Shown: positions 50,822 through 58,143 of the stretch, one piece after another
How the letters are laid out: each line of letters opens with the position of its first letter
Numbering within the stretch: the first letter of the stretch is position 1
NCBI GenBank assembly: GCA_025964575.1
Contig: JAOPYO010000492.1
Coordinates: 1-59,502 of the forward strand
Source: Actinomycetes bacterium
Lineage (GTDB): Bacteria > Actinomycetota > Actinomycetes > Streptosporangiales > Streptosporangiaceae
Length of the DNA: 59,502 bases
Reading direction: 5' to 3'
Position numbers and translations under genes: made by a program
Notes under the pieces: generated by a model
Told to the model about the DNA's origin: nothing
Seen by the model: only the letters and a program-made list of their open reading frames with translations
Databases searched by the model: none

Positions 50822-52176
50822 GATGATGCTGCCTCTTCCTGGGTACGGGGTGCGGCGAGGCCGAGGTGATCGCGGAGCGTCGGGCCTGTGTAGTCGGTCC
50901 GGAAGACGCCCTTCTCCTGGAGCAGCGGCACGACCTTGTCGACGAGGTCGTCGAGCCCGCTCGGGGTCAGATGCGGAACGAAGATGAAGCCGTCCGCGGC
51001 GTCGGTCTGCACGAACTCGTTGATCTGGTCGGCCACGGTCTGCGGGGTCCCGATGAAGGACTGGGGAGCGGTGACCTCGATGGCGAGCTCGCGGATGGAC
51101 AGATCCTTCTCCTGCGCCAGCGCCCGCCACTGGTCCACGATCGCGCCCCGGTCGCCCCTGAACTGCGCCCGGCCCTTGGACACGCCCTCGGCCAGATCCG
51201 GTTCGAGGTCGGGCAGCGGACCGTCCGGGTCGTAGCCGGACAGATCCCTCCCCCAGATTCCTTCCAGGAAGGCGATCGCGGTCTGCGGGCCGACCTGCGC
51301 CCTGCGGATCTCCGCGGCGTGCTCCGCGGCCTCCTCCTCGGTGTCACCAAGGGCATAGGTCACCGCAGGAAGGATCTTCAGCTCTTCAGGCCGGCGTCCA
51401 TACGTGGCCAATCTGTCCTTGACGTCCTTGTAGAAGGCCCGCCCTTCCTCCAACTTGCTGTGCCGGCTGAAGATGACGTCGGCGGTCGAAGCGGCGAATT
51501 CCCGTCCCTCGTTCGAGTCCCCGGCCTGGATGATCACCGGTTGCCCCTGTGGGCCGCGCGGGACGTTGAACTCTCCTGAGATGGAGAAGTGCCGGTCCTC
51601 ATGGCGGAAAGAGCCGATCCCATCGGGCCGTACGAACTCCCCCGACGCCGGGTCGGCCAGCACCGCGTCGGACCTCCAGGAGTCCCAGAGTTCCCTGGCC
51701 ACCTGCAGGAACTCGGCGGCACGGGTGTAGCGATCGGCCTCATCGAGATAGCCGCCGCGCCGGAAGTTCTCGCCGGTGAAGGCGTCATAGCTGGTCACCA
51801 CGTTCCAGGCCGCCCGGCCGCCGCTCAGATGGTCGAGCGACGCCAGTCGTCTGGCCACCTCGTACGGTTCGTTGAAGGTTGAGTTGACCGTCGCCGCCAG
51901 CCCGAGGCGGGAGGTGACCGCCGCCAGGGCGGACAGCACGGTCAGCGACTCGGGCCGCCCGACGACGTCGAGATCGTGGATGCGGCCCTTGAGCTCGCGC
52001 AGCCGGAGCCCCTCCGCGAGGAAGAAGAAGTCGAACTTGCCGCGCTCCGCGGTCTGCGCCAGCCGGAGGAAGGAGCCGAAGTCGATCTGGCTCTGCGACC
52101 TCGGGTCGGACCAGACCGTGGTGTTGTTGACGCCGGGAAAGTGCGCCGCGAGGTGCACCTGCTTGGTAGTGGGCAT
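50818..52176 (-). CDS. NtaA/SnaA/DszA-family FMN-dependent monooxygenase
   Basis: 452 residues; AGGAG lies eight bases before the ATG. HLAAHFPGVNNTTVWSDPRSQSQIDFGSFLRLAQTAERGKFDFFFLAEGLRL, TVNSTFNEPYEVARRLASLDHLSGGRAAWNVVTS and the end VVPLLQEKGVFRTDYTGPTLRDHLGLA are strong family matches, close in pattern to the operon A enzyme. These enzymes need FMNH2 from a separate reductase. Fifth gene of operon C, right after the transporter. Confidence 0.91.
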   Translation of the reverse strand: MPTTKQVHLAAHFPGVNNTTVWSDPRSQSQIDFGSFLRLAQTAERGKFDFFFLAEGLRLRELKGRIHDLDVVGRPESLTVLSALAAVTSRLGLAATVNSTFNEPYEVARRLASLDHLSGGRAAWNVVTSYDAFTGENFRRGGYLDEADRYTRAAEFLQVARELWDSWRSDAVLADPASGEFVRPDGIGSFRHEDRHFSISGEFNVPRGPQGQPVIIQAGDSNEGREFAASTADVIFSRHSKLEEGRAFYKDVKDRLATYGRRPEELKILPAVTYALGDTEEEAAEHAAEIRRAQVGPQTAIAFLEGIWGRDLSGYDPDGPLPDLEPDLAEGVSKGRAQFRGDRGAIVDQWRALAQEKDLSIRELAIEVTAPQSFIGTPQTVADQINEFVQTDAADGFIFVPHLTPSGLDDLVDKVVPLLQEKGVFRTDYTGPTLRDHLGLAAPRTQEEAASS

Positions 52177-52204
52177 GGTGTCGTCTCCTAACGGTGAAGA
52201 GGTG

Positions 52205-53923
52205 TCATCCGAGAATCCGTTCGGGTTCAGAGACCGGTTCGGAGATGGACTCGGGAACAGGGTCGGTCGCGTGCGCCAGCCGCGGAATGGCCGCCAATAG
52301 CTCCTTCGTGTATTCGCTGCTCGGAGAGTTGAAGATTTGGGCGACGTCCCCGGCCTCCACCACCTGCGCGTCCTTCATCACCAGCACCCGGTCGCTCACG
52401 TGGTGAATGACCCCGAGGTGGTGGGATATGAACAGGTACGCGACGCCCAACTCTGCTTGGAGGTCCGCGAGGAGATCGAGCACTTGCGCCTGAATCGTGA
52501 CGTCGAGCGCGGAGACCGGCTCGTCGCAGACGATCACCCGTGGCCGGGGTGCCAAGGCACGGGCGATGGCGACCCGCTGCCGCTGTCCGCCCGACAGCCG
52601 CAGCGGCCAGCGGTCCAGGATCGAGGCGTCCAGGCCGACCTGCTCCAGCAGTTCCACGCTCCGGTCGCGGCGGCGCACCCGGGGCTCGTCGCCCACGCTG
52701 AGCGCCTCGTCGAGGATCCGCCGCACGCTGAAGCGGGGATCGAACGAGCTCAGTGGATCCTGGTAGATGACCTGGATGTGACGGCGCAACTCCCTGCGTT
52801 CCCGGGGAGCCAGCCCCCGCCAGGGCCGCCCGTCGATCTCGACCTCGCCGCCGTCCGGCTCCAGCAGGCCGAGCACGAGGCGGGCGGTGGTGGTCTTACC
52901 CGACCCGGACTCGCCGACGAGGCCCAGCGTCTCCCCGGCCCTCAGCTCGAACGACACCCCGTCGACGGCGAACCTGCCGCGAAACGCCTTGGCCAGGTCC
53001 CGCGCCTGGATCACCACCTCCCCGATGCTGCGGACGATCGGCCGCCTGCCCTGGTCCTCCTGCTGTGGCTCATCCTGTTGCGGCCCATCCTGTTGGGGCT
53101 CGGTCTCAGCGGCCGACAGCCGGGTGCCCTTGGCGTGCTCCATCGGAACGGCGGCCAGCAGCCCCCGGGTGTAGGGGTGTGCAGGCTCCCGCAGCACCTG
53201 GTCGGTGGGCCCCTCTTCGACGACCACCCCGTCCTTCATCACCAGCACCCGGTCGGCCAGCTCCGCGACGACCGCCAGGTCATGGCTGATCAGCAGCAGG
53301 GCCGTACCGGATCGTTTGCGCTCGGCCAGCAGCCGCAGGATCTGCGCCTGGACGGTGACATCGAGAGCGGTCGTCGGCTCGTCGGCGATCAGCAACCGCG
53401 GGTCGCACGCGATCGCTGAGGCGATCAGCGCACGCTGGCGCAGTCCGCCCGAGAGCTCGTGTGGATACTGCTTCGCACGCAGCTCCGGCTCGGGCACCCC
53501 GACCTCACGCAGCAGCTCGATGACCCTGTCGGTGACCTCGCCGCGCGGGACGGTCCGGTGCAGCCGCAGTGCCTCCGCGATCTCCTTGCCGACGGGCCGC
53601 AGCGCGTCGAGGGAGACCAGCGCGTCCTGCAGGATGTAGCCGATCTGAGTGCCACGCACGGCCCGCCATTGCCGCTCGCTGAAGGTCGACGCGTCCTTGC
53701 CGGCGACCGTCAACGATCCGGTACGGACCCCGGCGCCGTCTCCGCTGAGGCCGATCAGGGTACGAGCGGTGACGCTCTTCCCCGAGCCGGACTCACCGAC
53801 GATCGCCACGGACTCCCCGGGATGCACGGCGAGCGATACTCCCCGTACGGCTTGGATCGTTCCGAACGAGACATGCAGGTCGGTGATCTCAACGATCGGC
53901 CCACGAGCGGTGTCACTGCTCAC
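52205..53923 (-). CDS. Peptide-type ABC transporter, fused double ATP-binding protein (DppD-DppF fusion)
   Basis: About 572 residues from GTG 53923, overlapping the permease stop (GTGA). Two complete ABC ATPases in tandem: first Walker A GESGSGKS near residue 45, signature LSGGLRQR, DEPTTALD; second Walker A GESGSGKTT near 335, LSGGQRQR, DEPVSALD. A Gln-rich linker (PQQDGPQQDEPQQEDQG) joins them. Such fusions replace the DppD/DppF pair in nickel/peptide-type importers. Fourth gene of operon C. Confidence 0.92.
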   Translation of the reverse strand: MSSDTARGPIVEITDLHVSFGTIQAVRGVSLAVHPGESVAIVGESGSGKSVTARTLIGLSGDGAGVRTGSLTVAGKDASTFSERQWRAVRGTQIGYILQDALVSLDALRPVGKEIAEALRLHRTVPRGEVTDRVIELLREVGVPEPELRAKQYPHELSGGLRQRALIASAIACDPRLLIADEPTTALDVTVQAQILRLLAERKRSGTALLLISHDLAVVAELADRVLVMKDGVVVEEGPTDQVLREPAHPYTRGLLAAVPMEHAKGTRLSAAETEPQQDGPQQDEPQQEDQGRRPIVRSIGEVVIQARDLAKAFRGRFAVDGVSFELRAGETLGLVGESGSGKTTTARLVLGLLEPDGGEVEIDGRPWRGLAPRERRELRRHIQVIYQDPLSSFDPRFSVRRILDEALSVGDEPRVRRRDRSVELLEQVGLDASILDRWPLRLSGGQRQRVAIARALAPRPRVIVCDEPVSALDVTIQAQVLDLLADLQAELGVAYLFISHHLGVIHHVSDRVLVMKDAQVVEAGDVAQIFNSPSSEYTKELLAAIPRLAHATDPVPESISEPVSEPERILG

Positions 53924-54768
53924 GAAACCCTCCCTTCCACCAGCCGCTGGAGGTGACGGCCCACAACGGTGATCGACAGCACGGTGAGCGTGATCGCCAC
54001 GCCGGGGAAGACCGCGACCCACCAGGCGACCGAGAAGTAGTCACGTCCGCCGGAGAGCATCGCCCCCCACTCCGGGGCCGGTGGCTGCGGCCCGAGACCG
54101 AGGAAGCTCAGCGACGAGGCCGCGACCAGGGCCGTGCCGACCTCGATGGTGGCCAGTACCAGCAGGGGGGCGAAGGCGTTGGGCAGGATATGCCGCAGGA
54201 TGATCCGGCCTCGGGTCAGGCCCAGTGAGGTCGCGGCCTCCACATAACCCGAACGCCGGATCACCATCGTCTGGCCGCGGACCAGCCGCGCATAGCTTGG
54301 CAGCGTGAACGCGGCAATGGCAAAGATCACGTTCAGCGTCCCCGGTCCGGTCACGGCGATGACCAGCAGGGCGAGCAGCAGGCTGGGCAGCGCCATCAGC
54401 ACCTCGACCAACCGCATGGTGATCTCGTCCAGCACCCGTCCGCCGAGTGCGGCCAGCAGGCCCAGCGCCGAGCCGAGGGTCACCGCCAGAGCGGTGGCGC
54501 CCAGCCCCGAGAGCAGCGAGGGCCGGGCCCCATAGACGACCCGGGTGAACAGGTCGCGCCCGTTGGCGTCGGTGCCGAGCAGATGCCCGTGGCCCGGCGG
54601 CTGAAGCGCGGAGATGGCGTCCGTGGCGTTCGGGGAGCCGTGCACCAACAGGCCCGGCGCGATCGCCGCCAGCGCGATCAGAGCGAGGAACAGCGACGCC
54701 GTCCACACTCCGGGTCGCGGGATCCTGCGCCCCGCCCTCGCGGGCACCACTATGACGGCCGTGGTCAC
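53920..54768 (-). CDS. Peptide-type ABC transporter permease (DppC-like)
   Basis: 282 residues from GTG 54768, overlapping the upstream permease stop. GHLLGTDANGRDLFTRVVYGARPSLLSGLGATALAV and the late SSLSFLGLGPQPPAPEWGAMLSGGRDYFSVAWW are hallmark DppC/NikC segments; the coupling loop is YVEAATSLGLTRGRIILRHILPN. Third gene of operon C. Confidence 0.93.
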   Translation of the reverse strand: MTTAVIVVPARAGRRIPRPGVWTASLFLALIALAAIAPGLLVHGSPNATDAISALQPPGHGHLLGTDANGRDLFTRVVYGARPSLLSGLGATALAVTLGSALGLLAALGGRVLDEITMRLVEVLMALPSLLLALLVIAVTGPGTLNVIFAIAAFTLPSYARLVRGQTMVIRRSGYVEAATSLGLTRGRIILRHILPNAFAPLLVLATIEVGTALVAASSLSFLGLGPQPPAPEWGAMLSGGRDYFSVAWWVAVFPGVAITLTVLSITVVGRHLQRLVEGRVS

Positions 54769-55754
54769 TGTGCACCTCGCAACCGCGGGTCGATGAGCAG
54801 ATAGAGGAGGTCGATCAGCATGTTGACGACGACGTACAGGAGGGCGATGACCAGGACCACCCCCATCACCACCGGCAGGTCCTTGTTGTTGACCGCGGTG
54901 AGCGTGAGCTGGCCGATGCCCTGCCGTGAGAAGACCTGCTCGATGATGACCGAGCTGCCGAGCAGCAGTCCGACGAGCCAGCCGGTCAGAGTGACCGCGG
55001 GCAGCAGTGCGTGCCTGAGCGCGTGCCGGAGCCGCACGCCCAGGTCCGACATGCCACGGGACCGCGCGGTCAGGACGAAGGGCTCGTCCAGGACGAGTTC
55101 CAGGCCCTCCCGCATCACCTGCGTCAGCATGGTCGTGACGGGGATGGCGAGGGCGATCGCCGGGAGTACCAGACCGGAGAGGCCCTCACCCCCCGCCGCG
55201 GGGAACCAGCCGAGCTGGAAGGAGAAGACCGTCAGCAGGAGGATGCCCGCCCAGAACGACGGAATGGAGATTCCGATGAGCTCGATACCGGAGAACAGGC
55301 CGCGGATCCAGCGGGCCCGCCGGGCCGTCAACAGTGCCACCGTCACCGACACCACCACCGCCAGCCCCAGTCCGGTCAGGGTGAGTTCGAGGGAGGATCC
55401 GAGCTGCGAGCCGACAGCGGAGGCGACCGACTCGTGCAGCTGGTAGGACTTCCCGAGGTCTCCCCGCAGCACCCTGCCGAGATAGGTCACGTACTGGACG
55501 AGCAGCGGCCGGTCGAGCCCGTAGTCGGAGATGATCTGGGCCCGCACCGCGGGGGTGACCGGCGAGGTGCCGATGAGGATGTCAATGATCTTGCCTGGGG
55601 TGAGGTGCAGGGCGACGAAGGACACCGTGACCGCACCCCACAGCACCAGCAGCGACGTACCGAGCCTGGTCAGGATCCGGCGAGCCACCCGGCCCCGGCC
55701 GCCGGGGGCCATCCGCCCGGCCGTCCGGGTGGCCCGCTGCGAGGTCTCCGTCAT
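54765..55754 (-). CDS. Peptide-type ABC transporter permease (DppB-like)
   Basis: About 329 residues from ATG 55754, overlapping the binding-protein stop (ATGA); the in-frame start five codons upstream is less likely. RILTRLGTSLLVLWGAVTVSFVALHLTPG is the usual first span, followed by YGLDRPLLVQYVTYLGRVLRGDLGKSYQ and the C-terminal VIIEQVFSRQGIGQLTLTAV. Second gene of operon C. Confidence 0.93.
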   Translation of the reverse strand: MTETSQRATRTAGRMAPGGRGRVARRILTRLGTSLLVLWGAVTVSFVALHLTPGKIIDILIGTSPVTPAVRAQIISDYGLDRPLLVQYVTYLGRVLRGDLGKSYQLHESVASAVGSQLGSSLELTLTGLGLAVVVSVTVALLTARRARWIRGLFSGIELIGISIPSFWAGILLLTVFSFQLGWFPAAGGEGLSGLVLPAIALAIPVTTMLTQVMREGLELVLDEPFVLTARSRGMSDLGVRLRHALRHALLPAVTLTGWLVGLLLGSSVIIEQVFSRQGIGQLTLTAVNNKDLPVVMGVVLVIALLYVVVNMLIDLLYLLIDPRLRGAQ

Positions 55755-57400
55755 CCCTTCGCGACCCATGCGTCATAGAAGGTCGGGTACGCCTGCGGCT
55801 CCCAGCCGATGCCGTGCGTCTTCTTGCTGGCGCCGAGCAGGTAGTTGAAGACGTAGACCGGGAACACCGCGGCGTTATCGGTCACCTTCTGCTGCACCTT
55901 GGTGTAGAGGTCGGCTCGCTTGGTCAGATCGGTGGTGCCCAGCGCGTCGCCGAGCCAGCCGTCGACCTCCTTGTCGGAGTAGCGCGCGCCGTTCTGCCCG
56001 AAGCTCTTGGCGGTGGTGATGCTGGAGGTCGCGAAAAGGTTGCGCAGGGCGTCCCCGTCGGCGCGCTGCCAGCTGAAGTCGGCCAGGTCGTAGTCGCCCT
56101 TGACGAACGTGGCCACGTAGTCGTTGGGGGTGACGTCGACGAACTGGATCTCGAACCCGATCTTCTTGGCCTCTGCCTGCACCTGCTCTGCCAGCGTCTG
56201 GCGCTGCTCCCGGGCGAAGGACTTCAGGAACGGCCAGCGGATCGTCAGCCGCTGACCGCCCTTGGTGCGGTAGCCCTGCGCGTCGTGGCCGGACCATCCC
56301 GCCTCGTCCAGCAGCTTGCCGGCCGCCGTCGCGTCGTACTTCCACTGCGTTTCGGTGCCCTTGTCATATCCGAGCGTGGCGGGCGAGACCGGGCTGAAAG
56401 CGGGGTCGAACGCGCCGAAGTAGAGCTTCTTGACGATCGTGGAGAAGTCGATGCCGTCCCGGAAGGCCTGCCGGACCTTCTGGTCGGCGAACGGGCCGCT
56501 CGTGGTGTTGGGATAGTAGTTGTAGTTGCCGCCCGGAGCCTGACGCTTGTCGATGGTCAGCTTGGAGTTGGCCTGGACCTGCTTGACGTTGACCGGCGGC
56601 ACGCTGGCGATCGCGTCGATCTGGCCGCTGGTGAGCGCTCCGAGCCGTACCGAGTCCTCGGTAAGGACTTTGAACTGCAGCTTGGCGAGATAGGACGCAC
56701 CGGTGTGCTTGGCACCCTCAGGTGCCCAGTTGTAGTCGGCTTTCTGGTGGTAAGTGATGCCCTGGTGCGGGGTGAAGGCGTCGATCACGAAGGGGCCGGA
56801 GCCGACCACCTTCTTGCACAGGGCGTCCGGTGCCTGGGTCAGCGACTGCGCCGACTCGATACCGAAGTACGCGGTGGCCAACGCCGCCAAGAACGGGGAG
56901 TACGGCTTGGAGAAGGTGACCTTGGCCGTCTGTGGATCCACCACGGTCGTGCCGGTGTACGGCCCGATGGCGGTCGCGGCGAGCTGCGACCTGGTCTTGG
57001 GATCGACGATGTGGTCCAGATTGGCCTTGACCGCCGCCGCGTCGAAGGCGGTTCCATCGCTGAACTTGACGCCCTGGCGCAGCTTGAAGGTGTAGGTCTT
57101 CTGATCCGGGGAGATCTGCCAGGAGGTCGCGAGCCAAGGGTGGATCTTCCCCTGGTCGTCCAGGGAGACCAGCGAGTCCAGCGCGGGCCGGGTGAACAGG
57201 CCCGCGACATCCTGCGGACTCGCATGCGGGTCAAGGCAGATAGGTTCGGTGTTCACTCCGAAGGTGAGCGTGCCGCCCTTGACCGGCGCACCACTGGAAT
57301 CACCGACCTTGTTGGAGGCGGACGTGCCGCCGCACGCGGAGAGGAACAAGAGGGAGACGAGGGGCAGTCCCACGAGGTGGGGTCTGCGGATGGGGAGCAT
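55751..57400 (-). CDS. Peptide-type ABC transporter solute-binding lipoprotein (family 5)
   Basis: 549 residues with lipobox LSAC after LVGLPLVSLLFL. Family 5 binding protein: GGTLTFGVNTEPICLDPHASPQDVAGLFTRPALDSLVSLDDQGKIHPWLATSW, KTYTFKLRQGVKFSDGTAFDAAAVKANLDHIV, and VRQAFRDGIDFSTIVKKLYFG. Its start lies only 33 bases from operator C. First gene of the nine-gene operon C. By context it probably binds a sulfur-containing small molecule or peptide; family members also bind glutathione, nickel chelates and opines. Confidence 0.91.
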   Translation of the reverse strand: MLPIRRPHLVGLPLVSLLFLSACGGTSASNKVGDSSGAPVKGGTLTFGVNTEPICLDPHASPQDVAGLFTRPALDSLVSLDDQGKIHPWLATSWQISPDQKTYTFKLRQGVKFSDGTAFDAAAVKANLDHIVDPKTRSQLAATAIGPYTGTTVVDPQTAKVTFSKPYSPFLAALATAYFGIESAQSLTQAPDALCKKVVGSGPFVIDAFTPHQGITYHQKADYNWAPEGAKHTGASYLAKLQFKVLTEDSVRLGALTSGQIDAIASVPPVNVKQVQANSKLTIDKRQAPGGNYNYYPNTTSGPFADQKVRQAFRDGIDFSTIVKKLYFGAFDPAFSPVSPATLGYDKGTETQWKYDATAAGKLLDEAGWSGHDAQGYRTKGGQRLTIRWPFLKSFAREQRQTLAEQVQAEAKKIGFEIQFVDVTPNDYVATFVKGDYDLADFSWQRADGDALRNLFATSSITTAKSFGQNGARYSDKEVDGWLGDALGTTDLTKRADLYTKVQQKVTDNAAVFPVYVFNYLLGASKKTHGIGWEPQAYPTFYDAWVAKG

Positions 57401-57432
57401 GGGGGTGTGCCTTTCCTGCCTTGCCTCAATTA

Positions 57433-57458
57433 CCTATTTACATAGTAGGAAAAGTAGG
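57433..57458. promoter_or_regulatory. Operator C of the proposed sulfur regulon
   Basis: CCTATT-TACAT-AGTAGG (57433-57449) fits the same 6-5-6 pattern as sites A and B with one arm mismatch. A third half-site AGTAGG follows at 57453-57458. It sits 33 bases upstream of the operon C binding-protein ATG in an AT-rich patch, within the likely promoter. Confidence 0.65.
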
Positions 57459-57565
57459 TTTATGAGTCAACCAGTGACACCTACACGTGTGTAGACGCTC
57501 TCTGAAGTACGCCACCAGGATCGTCCAGCTGTCATCGGAGGCGTTGACCAGCGAGGAGCGACCGT

Positions 57566-57754
57566 ATGTCCTACATCATCAACCCGGAGGGCCTGGCGCC
57601 CGCGCAGATGGCCGGCGAAGCGTGCGCCTCCTGCGCAAAGAGCTGGCCCGCCCCGAGCGTATGCATCGGGCAACTGCCGGGCGGGGGGACCATACGGTGC
57701 TGTCCCGAGTGCGCACAGGCCGTGGCACCGTATCGACCTGAATCGTCCCGATGA
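57566..57754 (+). CDS. Small cysteine-rich protein with two CxxC-type pairs
   Basis: 62 residues; GAGGAG lies seven bases before the ATG. MSYIINPEGLAPAQMAGEAC opens the protein, followed by CASC and later CCPECA, four cysteines that could bind one zinc or iron as a small ribbon. It resembles short actinomycete proteins of unknown function with the same N-terminus. It is divergent from operon C. A CTACAC-GT-GTGTAG palindrome (57481-57494) lies upstream and may be its operator. Confidence 0.65.
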   Translation: MSYIINPEGLAPAQMAGEACASCAKSWPAPSVCIGQLPGGGTIRCCPECAQAVAPYRPESSR

Positions 57755-57820
57755 ACCCTTAAGATCTGGTGGCCTGCCGCCCCCCGAGCAGCCACCCGGT
57801 GCCGTCCGCCGAAGGCGAGT

Positions 57821-58063
57821 TCACCCAGGCCAAGGCGTACAAAGGGGAGACGGCGACCTGGATGCTCCAGCCCCGCCTGCCCGCCTTGCGCCCGCCCGGA
57901 ACACCAGCCGGGCCGCGTGCAGCAACGGGACGTACTTCTCCCTGAGGTTGCGGCTGACGAGTTCACCCAGCCGCCGTGGGCGGCCGGAGAGCCGCTCGCG
58001 CAGCGGTTCCAACCGAGTGCCCGCCACGAGCTCTCGGCCGCTCAGTTCGAGTCCGTACACCAC
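57821..58063 (-). pseudogene. Possible frameshifted remnant, unrecognised
   Basis: GTG 58063 follows GGAGG by seven bases and gives an 80-codon frame including GRPRRLGELVSRNLREKYV then PLLHAARLVFRAG. Around 57890 the protein-like sense seems to pass to another frame (SIQVAVSPLYALAWVNSPSA then DGTGWLLGGRQATRS, ending at a TAA near 57763). I do not recognise the family. It could be a decayed gene or a real short ORF. Confidence 0.3.
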
Positions 58064-58080
58064 TAACGGCCTCCGTCGAG

Positions 58081-58130
58081 TCGTGGCGTGTCCCGCACGA
58101 GGAGAGGTTCCAGCTGCGGACACGCCACGA
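58081..58130 (-). terminator. Hairpin after the cholesterol oxidase gene
   Basis: TCGTGGCGTGTCC (58081-58093) and GGACACGCCACGA (58118-58130) form a perfect 13-bp stem with a 24-base loop, 14 bases past the cholesterol oxidase stop on the minus strand. Confidence 0.65.
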
Positions 58131-58143
58131 GTCAACGAATGGA

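Larger units (their letters stand above)
57755..58143. other. Gene-poor stretch with a possible remnant
   Basis: 389 bases between the small Cys-rich gene and the cholesterol oxidase 3' end. It holds a terminator hairpin (58081-58130) and a weak, possibly frameshifted minus-strand ORF, both listed separately. Confidence 0.5.
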
